64,000 nt of DNA. Origin: Beroe forskalii (taxonomy: Eukaryota > Ctenophora > Nuda > Beroida > Beroidae). Both the position numbers and the translations under genes were made by a program. The notes under the pieces are model-generated. The model was not told the DNA's origin, did not search any database, and saw nothing but the letters and a program-made list of their open reading frames with translations. Shown one piece after another: positions 24,488 through 37,943 of this stretch (position 1 is its first letter; the number at the start of each line of letters is the position of its first letter). The stretch covers positions 62,001 through 126,000 of the forward strand of contig WFMF01000020.1 of the NCBI GenBank assembly GCA_011033025.1, written 5' to 3'.

Positions 24488-27400
24488 TTCCACCTTGGTA
24501 TGCGTCAAAAGTAAGTCGTTAAGTCGTTGATAGGTTAAACCAGTCACAATTGAAAGGAGCAAATAAACTAACAACATAGGTCCAAGTCAATTATACGATG
24601 TCTAAGATCATATTTAGCTTTCTTAGTGTACCAGACTTCAGGAAGTGGTAAGGGAAGGTGCTAAGAACAAAATTGGAATCTAATGTCGTCAAATAGAATT
24701 ATGCAACGAGTTCAAAACTTTCTATTCACTGATTGGTATTCAGCAAGTCTAAAAGTGTAAACAATGAACAAATAGCAATGATCATGAAAATCTGAAAAGT
24801 AATGTCAAGAAACAAATCAGGTACCAGTTCTCTCGACCGTGGCCAAGAAGCTGACAAAGGGAGCTAAAAACGATGGTGGCTAACAGAATATTGAGAAGAT
24901 TCAACAGCTAAGATAAAATCTTCTTTAGCAGATATTCCTAAATCCATCATGGCCGCGAATAATCGTCACAATACCAACTTACAGGACGAACGAAATAAAC
25001 GCGGCAGTGATTGTACAAAATATGACCATTATTTGATTAGCGCGCGCATTTACTGCGCGCACTCTACAACTTTTGCATCGCGCCCGACAAATATCACTCA
25101 TTTGCTGACAATTCACTCTCGTTGGAGAGGCGTTTCTATAACAACGCGCGCAAATCACTAGCTCTCTGATTTCATGTAGTTTCGCTTGGTTTTGTTGTGC
25201 TGTTGGTCGGAAATTCGTGCACTGTTTCGCGATCAGTTTTCAATTGCGGAACTGTGTCAAAAGATGATTTAACCATAATTTATGGCCATTTTACTCAAAT
25301 ACATCACCGAATTTACCTTCGCATCTGTTTTCTATGGTGCTGTTTGGAAGTTTGGGATGTGTCCATGCAATCTATTTGCGTGTAATTGGATACCCCGGTC
25401 TCAAACTCATTCATGGTCATTTTCCTAAATTCTCCATCGTTTTGAAGAGTTTCGATTTGAATTATGATTGTTGATATTTACGCGAAGAATCGTTCCATTC
25501 TTATAACATTCTAACTGCATTCCCAGCCTTATATATGACACCCCATAAATAGCATAATCACCAGGTGGCATTTTATTAGATTGCATGACCAGCATTTCAA
25601 GAATCAGTGTAGTCATCCTATTACCATTCCGTCGTGTTCGTAATGCATGCAGCATGATGTGAAACTTTGTTGGCCTGTAATTAGGCACCATATCCAATTT
25701 ACTAATTCTATGATTTCGTAACTAATTTGCTACTCTGAAAATTGTTCCTTAGTTTATTGAGAATTTCATGCCCGGATTTGAAAGGCCTTGAAACCGAGCA
25801 TTCTTATGAGCACTAGAAACAAGTTGTTGAAGCCTTGAAGTGCTGTTCTAGTGCAAGTGCTCTACAAATTGCTAAATTGGTCACCATGACAACAAAATAC
25901 TAAAATAGTGTCGCTGTTTGAGAGGGTCTAACGTAACTTGATACACATCTTACTACCTTAGTACTAGCGCATCTATTTGTCATGATATTCATTTAAAAGC
26001 CAATTTTAGGTGCCTCTTTTCGGTTAAAATACAATCATGAAGTAGCTTAGTTGCTGCATGGTAGAATATCAGCGATTCATGACCATCAGTAAAATTGATA
26101 ATATTGAGAGAACCTATATACTTATATACGGTGAGAATATGCAATCAATAAGCTAGGCTTCAGTTTTCTTTTCGAAAACTCACATTAAAACTTAAAAAAA
26201 GCAATGAGGTGTCATAATCAAACGAGAATTTTTAGGTCTAGAACTTTTTCACCGACCTTTATAAATCTCTTATCATGTAGCTTTCCTTCATCATCACTTC
26301 ACACGTTCCATTCGTTTCATGACCCAATATTGACTTATTGATTGATGACTGTGCATACTACTATACTAATCCATTATAGTACTCAATTAACATTAAATTT
26401 GAGGTTAATTGTACTGTGATGTTTATACCATTAAATTCAAAGTTATTCAGCCCAGGATGTCTCAGCACCCAAGAGGAATATTTCAATAAAGGTTTGGTGT
26501 ATTTTTCAGTAGAGTGGAGCTATCATTGAGATTCTGCCATCTTTTTCATATCTACATTTGTCTGTTTCATTCTTTTTAATCAAATCCTCCATTTGTTATT
26601 AAAAGCAATTTGTCACATCATTTCGTTACATACATCTAATTCGTATATGAATTAGATATAAATGATTATCAAAACTTCATTGGATCAAACTATGGAGCAG
26701 GGAGTGGTCAAAAAATCTCTATGTTCATTACATGTTCACACCTTCAGTTTAATCAATAATCGTGATGATTATTTGTCATGCATCAAAATTCTTGACAAAT
26801 AGTTTGATTCCATTTTTGCACTTCTACTATTAGATTCTTGTATCGTGTATTCTCCACTTTTCGATGTTGACTTATTATTAATTTATGGCTAAATGAATGA
26901 TCAGCATAATTTCACTCGGATTTAGCCCCTCACTTCACCTTTTACTACCTGATTTCACAATTCACTTCTCACTCCACTCCACTCCTAGCGACACACACTA
27001 TGACATAACCACACCACACCACGTGACGAGATGAGTTGCACCAGTTTCGATCGTTTCACCTCGTCCCTCCACAACAGGGGCGGCAGTTTCACTAACTTCT
27101 CACTTCACTTCCCACTTCACCTCACTGCTTCCTTCTACGGTAAGAAATCTCACTCACTCAGCCAAATTAGCTCAACTAACGAATTTCTTGCTTTCTTGAG
27201 ACCTCGAATCCAGATTCGAATCGATTTCAATTAAATTCAATTAACCAACTAGTTAACGAATTTTAAATATCTATGATGGATTTTATATGAACGTATTAAC
27301 TAATTGATGATCGAACTAGAAACATTAAGTCATTATCTTCTTTATGTGCAATTCCGAATTAATGGCCTGAACTATTCATATTTCGATTCATTTTCATTTG

Positions 27401-28282
27401 GTATGTATAATGTCACTCATTATAACATTAAGTTAACGATGGAATGAATTCATACATAAATTCGCTGATTATCAAAAATAAACTGCCTTTTGAATTTGAT
27501 AGCACTCACTTGTTATTATAACCAGTTCAAAAGCTTATAATGAAGTGCCTTTTTCAGAAATCTTAAGTATCAACCATGCTATATTTTCATATTGATCATT
27601 GCTATATGCTTAACACAGATTATTGAAACCTCTGATTAATTATGTAACTTCAATATACGTATGCTTGTTATCATACCCACCCGCTCAACACAAAACAAAT
27701 CATGCATATATCTCAATCCACAACTCTATGTTAAAATTACATATGCAATCCGTTAAAATACTATCGAGTAGTATGAGAAGGTGCAGCATTTGAATTGCGT
27801 CACATCGCACTTCGTATATGTGTAATATTTGTGTCATATGTGTTTGTGTTGTCATAGAAACAGCTGTCGATATAGTGTCCTATCATGATATAGTGGATCA
27901 CTTCATGTAACTATCTCCGATTCGTGTAGCAGAATTCTTGCGACAATGTTGTGCACTTTCCACTTTCCTGATTACCTTAAACTTCTTTACCTAAGTACCT
28001 GATGCTCTAATGGGATATTGACTGTCGCTCTACATTCTACAATTTCGAGTTGTTTTCATGTTTTACTGCGGCAATAAAGCAATTTGATAAACTAGTACGT
28101 TGAGACAAGCAAAGCGATCGTTTTTCTTGATTGTTCAAGTGTAACTTACTGTACTATAGTTATAGTTACGTTGTCAGCAGAGTGATAAGTAAAGCATACA
28201 GAATTTCGAATGAACTATAGATTACTTAATTTTAATCTAATTTACTCTATTAATCATTCTATCAAGACGAATTTAAGTTATT

Positions 28283-28648
28283 GAGTCGTCCCTCGATTTA
28301 ATAGAATTAATAACCATTCGTCATCAATCATTGCTAAATTTGAATTAAATTCGAATTTTAATTCTAATTTTAAATTATGACTTTACAAATTCCTAGAATT
28401 GGACAATTAGTCAATAGTCATTTTCAAATTACGTAAGTTGCCTATTTGAGAATATTCCATGTGAGTCGTCCCTCGATTTAATAGAATTAATAACCATTCG
28501 TCATCAATCATTGCTAAATTTGAATTAAATTCGAATTTTAAACCGACTTACAGACTACAATTTTAAATTATGACTTTACAAATTCTAGAATTGGACAATT
28601 AGTCATTTTAAAATTACGTAAGTTGTCTATTTGAGAATATTCCATGTG
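28283..28648. repeat. 180-bp tandem duplication
   Basis: Two head-to-tail copies (28283-28462 and 28463-about 28648) both start GAGTCGTCCCTCGATTTAAT. They are nearly identical except for a small insertion in copy two (around ACCGACTTACAGACTAC) and a few deletions, which points to a recent duplication. Confidence 0.9.
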
Positions 28649-28835
28649 GAATTTAAGAAAATAACAATAATTCAAAATACTAAGATCAATAAATCCACAA
28701 AAGAAGTAACAACTTTTAAGAATGGAATTAAATATTGATCAAAGATTCTTACAATGAAAATTCACTGCTTTAAGTGGAAAACTCAAAGGACTTTCAATCT
28801 TTAAATTGATCTTCTTTATAAGTTAAAGATCACTT

Positions 28836-28990
28836 GTACAAAATACATTATGCATAGTACATACTCATACACCATACATACTTGTGAGTACATGCTACAA
28901 ATGTACATTATACATTGTACAATATGAATTCTACACTGTACATTTAAGGTACATTGTACAATGTAAAATGTACAATGCACAATAGACAAT
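28836..28990. repeat. TGTACA/GTACATT palindromic cluster upstream of lebercilin
   Basis: About a dozen overlapping GTACATT, TACATTGTAC and ATGTACAATG words lie within 150 bases, ending about 90 bases before the lebercilin ATG. It may be only a degenerate microsatellite, but its position suits a promoter-proximal element. Confidence 0.6.
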
Positions 28991-29077
28991 TCCGAACATT
29001 TCCCCAAATAATGCGATATAATAACCACGGTTCCTAGTAGTATGGTGGAGGAGGTCTCCTGCTGACAAACGGTCGTC

Positions 29078-32000
29078 ATGACAGACCTGGAATACGATGA
29101 CGATGACTTTTACGAGGATGATTTCACAGATGACGAGGATGATGCAGATGACGAAGAAGGACGAGGTAGCAGCAAGGGCCTGAACATGAGCAAGTCAGCA
29201 GCTCCGCTCAGTGGGAAGCCGCCCACGAAGCGGAAAGCCTTCGCTAGCCGGAATAGTAGAGCTAGTGTACGGGGATCAAGAGACGGTGAGTTTGCGAGTA
29301 AGTAAGTGTGTTCAAGTTCAAGGGTGTCAATCAGGTTTTTATTATTGTTGTTATCGTGTTTTGTCGTTATCTGTCATTGTGAATTGTATTCTGTAAAAGG
29401 TAATTTATGGGATTTTCTTGTGGATTTCTCTCAAACGTTGCAATTTAGGTTTAGGTTCTTCATGCTCACAGGTTTAAGGCCTTGAATCATGAGAATTTTC
29501 CCGTAAATTGCCAAATTATTAAATTGATTCCACGAAAATTGAAGTAATTATTGATGTTTGATCGCTCCCCATTTCATTCTGCCATTACACAAATTCTGTG
29601 CAAAATACTGATTCGCTATGACACGATATGATCAAACGTTCACTAATGATAGTTAACTAAAGTTGATTCATCCAGTCAAACACGGTGAACTATAATTCAT
29701 TTCATTAATGGTATGGATGATAACATCGAACTAATGTTCAAGATGCTAAATCAGCTTTAACAAGTTATGATCTTCACAAATATCTATATACAACTGAAAA
29801 CAAACCACCCTATTTAACGTAGTCAAGGTCTCTTAGAATTAGAATTTTCATTTAGCTCAAGTCGCATTCTTTGAATCTGCTGCACCTGTGACCTATGCAG
29901 CAGCTTCAAGTTTGTTAATGACGTTATTTCATCCTCTCTAATTTCATCCTCTCATAATAATATTATAATGGTTGCTCGTGTTTCTAAAAAATATTCGACA
30001 TATGCATTGTAAGTTAATCTTTTGTTCGAAGTCTGCCTAATTCTATTTATCTATCCCTGATTTCACTTAGGTACAAAGTTCTCGCTTTTTGACGTTTTTC
30101 GTTGTTTTTTGTTGTTATTCGCTGCGTTGCCATGGCTCTGGAACGACCAAACAAGAAGAATATAGAGGAGTACAGGGATTACATCCTGGAACGAGCTAGG
30201 ATCTACCTGGATGCTTCAGACTTGCTGCCTTTCATGATAATGATGGAGCACGATGGAGATGGTATGTTGACTGAGAGTATTGACTGCATGAAGTAACAGG
30301 AGCCATTACCAATGGGGGAATGTGAAGTTTTTACATGGGCAAATTTCACTCTTATCTGTAATCGAGGAACAAATAGTTCAATAAACTTCAACTATTATAA
30401 ACTGCAGATAACACAGTTCTTCAAAATAATCCAACCTTATCTCAAAATCCTGCTTTTAACATATCACATCTTTTTACGTCGTCTTAGTCGCACAAAAAGG
30501 TGGCACTGTACTAGATGGATTTCATGTTTCGTATTCCTGAAAGTGCAGTACCCAGGTGGCACCTAGGGTGGCTTATGTAGGGCACCAGGAATCAGGATTA
30601 GGAGTGCTGCATTGCTAAGACCTGGTTTACTTTCTTTCTGCAACTTGTTACGAATATTCTGTATGTCTACGTCTACTTTGCTAGGTAAGAATATGTTCAG
30701 AAATGGATGATATCAGATTATTCAGTAATCGTCAATGTTTCCCATCCAACAGCGTTCAGAAGTGCTGCAATTCGATGCGTCCAAGTCATAGAATTGTGTA
30801 TTAGCCATTGTTCAGCCACTTGTACAACTCTGTAAACTTCATCTTCATTACTCATATTGGATATCTTATGAACAGAATGATTTGCCACTCTATTTCATGC
30901 GATCGTTTTCAGATTCACGTTAGTTCTCAAGATGAATCATGAAACAGAGTCGTATTGATTCACAGTTTCTGGTGTTGTCGGCCATTCTGGCATTCTGGAA
31001 AGTACCACAAAAATGCGATTATAATAGGATAAATTTTTTGTTCCTTTAGCTAAAAGAGGACAATGTAAACTTTTGCTTTCGGTTTCTAATCTAAACATTT
31101 CCTCTGAACCTCTGACAGCCAAGAATCTTATGAATTCGAAATTTCAATTATTTAAAATTAAAATTATTGCGTAAAACTTCAATTACGTCGAACTTGAAGG
31201 TATGTATTATACTAATTTAAGGGTAACCTGAGATTAGAGAAGTATCATCATAAGTAAACCAGTTATCACCATGGTAACGGGGAAACAAAATACCGGGATT
31301 CCCCTCTGATTTGTAATATAAATTGTACTGAACGATACCACACCATTATCAAATACGTATTATGATGGGACTCTCCACTTCCCTTGCCTGATTGCCGCCC
31401 CCATTTACTTTGTCACGGGCAACATATCGTGTGATTGTTACTTTGAATTTGTTGGAAAGTTTCCATGCCCTATATTTGTGTGAATTGTGATCGGTAACTT
31501 GAAGATGGATTTTGGTGATTGTTGAATAATATTATCGCGGTGACATTGATTTATCTTCATATTTGGCCGCATTAATTTGATTTATCGACCTGGAAGAAGG
31601 TAGCAGTAATAAAATCCATTTGTCCACTGTACAATCGAGATTGTTATAGATTGTGATTCACATGCTCAAATTACTACATTGGAATTTCCCCGATTAACAA
31701 ATGATCTCCCTAATGCCACTAACTTACAATTTAAATGGTACGTATCGAATCTCTATCAAGCGTTAGCTTGCGAACAATGAATTAAATGTTTACGTCTGCT
31801 CGCAGAGCGAAGCTGTGTTCTAAGAACCTAAGAAGGCCACTGCGCGAGCTCCCCTGCTCCGTTTCCCTACATGTGTCTGTAATTTGATTGGTGGGGTGCA
31901 TGCTCCCGTGTTACCATGGTAAAGGCTTCTCGTCGCCCACTCCTCTCGAATGAAAAGATCAGTAAGTCGTACTGCATTTCAAGTCCGCGTTTCAAGTTGC

Positions 32001-35000
32001 ACCTGTTGCGCCTCACGTCATGTTGGCAGTAAACAAGCCCACCGCTCCCCCCTCCACTCGACGCAGCACCGAGCTGGTCGACTGGCCCCGGCTCGACAGT
32101 CAGGGGAATAATGTCGACGTTGGGAAGAAAGCAAGTTCCTCACCAGAGAAGACACCATCTGCTACTGTAGACTGGAGAACTCGTCTCGCTAAGGACAAGA
32201 CAGCAGGAGTAGGAGGGGGTGGAAGTAGAGTGGGGACTAAACTCCCCCCTCCCGTCATTCACTCGACCTCCAGTAGCTCCAGTGAAGACGAGTTAGAAGA
32301 CGAGGAAATGCTGGCAGCTATCCGGTCCAAGTTGGAGGGAGCCCCGAGGACACGAGCTCCTGGGGAGGAAAACACGCCAGAAGACAACCAGCACATGCTC
32401 AAGTTTAAATCGGCTCTCTTCAGTAGAAATGTGATGGTGGTCAACAACACGCTCAAGAAGATGATGAAGAGTGATAGGGAGCTGGAGGAGGAGGAGGAGG
32501 AGGAAGATGGTACAACGCCCCTTCTTTTCTTTCTTTTCAGGAGCACTCTTCTATTGCTTTTATTCAGGAGCACTCTTCTATTGTTTTTAATATAACATCA
32601 AATAGTTGGGGAGTTGGTGCAATTGGTAGCAGTTGGCGGAGTGAAGTTGTGCCAAAAGTATCGAGCTATTCCTTATTTCGGATAGCCGTGGCTCTGTTGC
32701 TTACTCCTCAATTTAATGGTCGTATTGTCTGGACATATTTTCTGGTCTTAAAAATGCTCACTGCTCAGATGAGTCTTTTTAGTGTAATCTATGATTTTTG
32801 AATTCACCCTGATTCGTGAAACTGTAAATCCAATAAATAACAAGTTATTTGGCCAATAAACAACAACTTAGATACCCACACCCGGCTCCCCAAAGACATG
32901 CTATGCTGTATCCATGAACCAGTCATTAACCACAACCGCATGTTCTTCAGAGGAAGATTGCATGTTTTTTTATTTTTTTTCATTGAACAATTACCTTTAA
33001 GTGCTTTTATACTGTAATGTTCTAATGTTATGTTTCAGTTCAGTAAATGAATCAGATTACAGATATCTGATACATTTTAAGAAGGAAGTTTTATCTAAAA
33101 GTAAAACTTCTTTTCTCGCTGTGATGGAAACATCACTTTCAAATTTAAATTAACTGCTTTCTTAACAAGATCAGTAACTCCGTGAAACAGTAAATTTCCT
33201 CTTATTTCAGAGAAGCGCATCACAAGAAGGAATGAGGAAAGAGTACATTCCTCAAAACGCAGACAGAATCTCAGCATTCGGAACCATCTGGCTGAGCTTT
33301 CCATAAACTATGAGGAAGTACTCAAGGAAAACAGGATTCTTAAACAAATTCAGGTGAGGACCATTGATTTATACCTTTTTTACCTGTTTCTCCTTTTTTT
33401 TCTCATGCAGCATTTACTACCAAACGAATTTCAACAAATTATGGATGTTTTGTTTTTGCTTTCCGCTCACACAACTCCTCGCTCTTAGAAACGACAAGAA
33501 CGGGAATTGGATCGATACACCAACGCAGACGAGGATCTTCCCAGACTGCTTGACGCCAACAGTCACGAGATAGCTGGACTCAAAGCTAAGAATAAGCAAC
33601 TCCTCTTTGATAAGAGAGAAATAGACGACAAGCTGAGGCGACAACATCAGGAAATTATGACGTAAGTTTTTTTGTGTGTCATCCTTATCGATTCGTGCTT
33701 CCATGGCAGGTTTTAATTTTCAAACTTTCAATTCTACTAGTACTATGATTATTCGGAATCGTCGATGACCATGTCTCACAGCCACATGAAGACTATGATC
33801 GTGATTTGCAATACAATATCAAGCATTGAAATAGGTTCTTAGATATTAAAAGACACCCCTCTCAGATTGAAAGATCAGAACAAGAAGCTCACGACCCTGT
33901 CGAATAACAAGAAGCTGGGAGCCCGTGAGAAGCTGGAACTAGATTTGACTACTGCTAAAGTGACCATTGCCCACCAAGAGGCTAAAATACAGGTTTGGGG
34001 TATTTATTGGTGACTAATCTCAAGTATAGCATACCTTGCAGCAAATGATTCATAGGTTTGTTTTGACAGTGTAATGGCTTAATAGCTTAATAGATAGCTT
34101 AGCATCTGTGATATGAGTGTTAAGCAATGATGTTGCTCAAATTTCCCATCTTTTGTCAGCTCTTGCTCATTTGAGAGAATATTCTGTTGTCAGCACTACC
34201 AGGTATATTGTATCGCACTTCAGTGACTATTCTGTTGCCAGCTCACTGGTATATAGTAAGATAGTAGTATCTCACTTCAGTGACTATTCTGTTGCCAGCT
34301 CACTGGTATAGTAAGATAGTAGTATCTCACTTCAGTGACTATTCTGTTGCCAGCTCACTGGTATAGTAAGATAGTAGTATCTCACTTCAGTGACTATTCT
34401 GTTGCCAGCTCACTGGTATAGTAAGATAGTAGTATCTCACTTCAGTGACTATTCTGTTGCCAGCTCACTGGTATAGTAAGATAGTAGTATCTCACTTCAG
34501 TGACTATTCTGTTGCCAGCACTCTGGTATATAGTAAGATAGTAGTATCTCACTTCAGTGACTATTCTGTTGCCAGCTCACTGGTATAGTAAGATAGTAGT
34601 ATCTCACTTCAGTGACTATTCTGTTGCCAGCTCACTGGTATAGTAAGATAGTAGTATCTCACTTCAGTGACTATTCTGTTGCCAGCACTCTGGTATATAG
34701 TAAGATAGTAGTATCTCACTTCAGTGACTATTCTGTTGCCAGCTCACTGGTATAGTAAGATAGTAGTATCTCACTTCAGTGACTATTCTGTTGCCAGCAC
34801 TCTGGTATATAGTAAGATAGTAGTATCTCACTTCACTGACCGTTGCCACCTCACTCTCCTATCGGCTAATGAAATTTGTCAAGCAGTACCTGCCTCCTGC
34901 GTGTATCTATATCATTATCAGGAACCTTTGTTCCTCATTGGCTGGTAACTGCCACCCTTGTTCCTCATTGGCTGGTAACTGCCACCATTCGAGATCTCAG

Positions 35001-37943
35001 CGTTGACTCTGCCATGTCTTTACATAGAAAACGTAATGTTGAGTCTTCTTGCAAACTTCAGTTATCGGCGCATTTCTTCTTTCCTTGGTCAACGATTGTT
35101 TTTCACCTTTTATATACCACAACTGCTGGCTATTGTTACCTTGTAGTTTGTACGATTATATCTAAATCTTTCAATGTTCCAAAGTTTTCATTGGGATCTT
35201 TTGGTTCTAACAAGAAAAAAAATGAACAGATATCATTCAGCGAATATTGTCTGCAGTGTGTAATCAGTAATGTGCAGTATGCACTATGCATGAATGATCC
35301 AGTTTATGTTCTCGTTTATCAACCTATGTTTGCTTGTGCAGGATCTGACCAAGGCTGTTGAGATTTACAAGAAAAGCGCTGAGAGGGAAGTGAAAACCAA
35401 CCAGATACAAACCAGGAAAGCCCAGAACAGTCTGAGAGAACTCCAAGACGCCTACAACGATCTCTTCATCAAATTTAAGGTAGGTTTTTCAATTTCTTTA
35501 TCATTTTATCTTTTTCAAGTCTTTCGCTCAACTAATTTCCATTTCTGATGTTCATCCCGCTCAGTATATAAACGCCGTTCAGTCGCCTCGATACTATGTG
35601 AAACACATATCTAGATTTATAGAAAAACAACAAGCATTGCTTGCTGAAACATTTGCATGTCTCCCTGCCAGGGGGCTATATTTCACATACTGATCTCTTT
35701 GAGATATAGTGTGGTCCACCGCTACTGAAAATACTGTGCTTAACTACTCAAAATAATGTGCTTCCAATCCCAAACATTTGAACTGGTTGTTTAATCACAT
35801 CTCATGGAGCATGGATATGAATGAAATACTTGCCGAATTGTATCGACTAAGAATTTAGCAATACTGTGACAGACACGTTTTACAGTGCTGTTTTAATGAG
35901 TTAATGCTGGTGGAGGTAAAGATTAAACTATGAAACCATAACGTGTTATTCATGAAACTATAACGTGTTTTGCTATTCTCAAGGCACGAGAGAAGGAGCT
36001 AGGTAACCAGAATATCTACGCCCAATACACGCTCCAGCAGCAGCGAGGCAGAGAACAGTCCAAACGACCCATGAAGTCAGGGCCCTCCCAGAGCAGTCTC
36101 TCAGAGAGCAAGAGCACCAGCAGGCTCCCTTCAGTGGCCGAACCCAGCCCCAGGAATGCCAACCAGGCTGCTAATCGGAAAAACGCTCCGAATAGAACCC
36201 GACATGATTCAAGCGCTGATGAGCCACAGTTATCCAGACGACAATCACAGTGAGTGTATGGGTTAAATATATTCCAATTTGTTATTACAGTCTGATGGGA
36301 CTGTCTCAACCATTGCGTGTAATGTGAACTGTGAAGTTTTAGTCACTTCGCTTATGTATACGAATATTTATTTATAAGTTTCATGGTATTTCTATAAATT
36401 TCAAAATCGCTCGAAATTAAAATGTTTTAAAATATGCTTGTTGCGGTCACAAATATTCTATTTGAAAATATTTGTAAATATCAAATAGCTCTATTAAATA
36501 TTCCATACTTCCAAATGAAACTTCAAACAATAACTCAAATCGAAAGAATTACTATTAGGACAAGTTGTTCGTAATAAGAGATTTAAAATTTGTTTTACAG
36601 GCAATTGACACGGTTGGAGTCAGAGTTAGAAGAATTGAACAAGCAATCGACTTCTCTGGCAGACCTAGAACGGGTGTTAGCTGAAGACAGCTCTTCCAGT
36701 TCTTCAGAAGATGTGAGAATTCGCAAATTTCTTATCTCTCCATTCTCTGAATTCAGATACTGCTTATCACATTTCACAATTAACTGGATTCTTGAATTTA
36801 ACACATTTTATGGAATATGACGATTAAACTTGATACCTGAAGGTGCTGGTGGTTTAATAACGAGTCCATGTTTTACAGGAAGTAGACAAAGAACCGGTGT
36901 TAGAGAGAAGCCCCAGAAAATCATCTCCAACCCGAACCAGAAAAGATTCTGAAGAGTCTCCTCAGCGATTACCTCCTGAAAACATCCCTGTCAAAGACAC
37001 CACCCCGCCCAAACAACCAGACGACTCAGAAAGGATCAGAAGAGAACAGGAAGAAGAGGAGGAGAGAAGACAAAGGGAAGAGGAAAGACGGCAGAGAGAA
37101 GAAGAAAGGAGACAGAGAGAAGCAGAAGAAGAAGCTAAGAGAAGAGCCGAGGAAGCTGCCAGAGCAAGGGAGGAAGAGGAAGCAAGGAAAATAGCAGAAG
37201 AAGAAAGGCGGAAAGAGGAAGCAAAAAGGAAGGCAGCAGAGGAGGCAGCAAGGAAGAAAGCAGCGGAAGAGGAGGAAGAGAGAAGGCTGATAGAAGAAAA
37301 GAAGAAGAAGGATGACGCGCTGAAAGAGAGACTAGCTGCTATGAGGAACCAGGCGGGAGGCAATGACTTCATGTCCCAAGTGAAGGCTAAGCGCAATACC
37401 CCCTCCATCTCCCCTATCACTTCCACCACACCAGCCACAGGAGGCTTCCAGTCCCCTGCAGCCAGCAGGAACACTATCTCCACAGAGAGTGCTAGGAAGG
37501 ACTCCGACCCCACCAAGCCTACCATAGAGAGCTTAGTGAAGTCCTCAGCCTCACTGGTAGACGAGGAACTCGACACTGGCTACCAGCCCTCCTTCGTGCC
37601 ACAGAACTCTAACAAGGTCAGTCCTGCCGGCAGGGGGGACTCTCTTAGCGGACCTAAGGTCAATAGCGCGGGGAAAGTAGACCCATTCGGGGTTACTCTG
37701 AGTAAGAGCTCCAGTGAGTACACCCCGACATTCTCCACCAACCAAAGGATATCTAGAGATATCCCGCAAAAAGACAAGGGCTGGACTCCCACTGGCAGAG
37801 CCTCCATAAGCCAGCGGAACGGCCTATTTGAATCCACTCTAGACACCAGGCCTTTGAAACGGAGGCAGAGTAAACCAAAAAATGTGCTGCCTAATAATTT
37901 CATGAACGACCTGGAGGATGACTTAGAGGAATTAATTCTGTAG
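29078..37943 (+). CDS. LCA5: Lebercilin (ciliary coiled-coil protein)
   Basis: Nine exons close in phase: 29078-29285, 32030-32509, 33211-33353, 33489-33661, 33866-33992, 35342-35479, 35984-36249, 36601-36712 and 36879-37943, giving 903 residues. The N-terminus is very acidic (MTDLEYDDDDFYEDDFTDDE). Residues about 230-460 form the lebercilin coiled coil: HLAELSINYEEVLKENRILK, then QKRQERELDRYTNADEDLPR, LKDQNKKLTTLSNNKKLGAR and KAREKELGNQNIYA. The last motif matches KEKERELDIKNIYA of vertebrate lebercilin. The C-terminal exon has a long EERRQREEERRQRE-type helix and a Ser/Pro-rich tail ending DDLEELIL. Lebercilin localises to the ciliary axoneme and basal body and supports intraflagellar transport; human LCA5 loss causes Leber congenital amaurosis. 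A possible alternative first exon lies at 30132-30258. Confidence 0.9.
30132..30258 (+). other. Possible alternative first exon of LCA5, or orphan exon
   Basis: The ATG in GCCATGG context opens MALERPNKKNIEEYRDYILE, then a helical stretch ending MIMMEHDGD before a GTATGT donor. It ends in phase 1, as exon 29078-29285 does, so either could splice to 32030. I recognise no domain. It could instead be the start of an unrelated gene. Confidence 0.4.
34165..34848. repeat. 55-57 bp minisatellite, about twelve copies, in LCA5 intron
   Basis: Unit ACTATTCTGTTGCCAGCTCA plus CTGGTATAGTAAGATAGTAG plus TATCTCACTTCAGTG. Two interspersed variants differ at CAGCTCACTGGTATAG versus CAGCACTCTGGTATATAG. The neighbouring copies are nearly identical, so the array is young or homogenised. 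Each unit contains acceptor-like CAG words. A 2-copy repeat of about 32 bp (TTGTTCCTCATTGGCTGGTA) follows at about 34927-34986. Confidence 0.95.

Larger units (their letters stand above)
24488..29077. other. Long intergenic stretch, mostly empty
   Basis: AT-rich. A CG-alternating patch with GCGCGC arms occurs at 25040-25060 and 25145. A CT-rich ORF at 27031-27139 (MSCTSFDRFTSSLHNR...) ends at a GTAAGA donor and might be an orphan first exon, but no partner exon is visible. The 180-bp duplication and the TGTACA cluster near its right end are listed separately. Confidence 0.45.

Noticed and set aside
36962-37576. Long minus-strand ORF (Ser-rich) opposite the LCA5 last exon
   Set aside because: It is the antisense shadow of the EERRQREEE-type repeat; the plus strand is clearly lebercilin.
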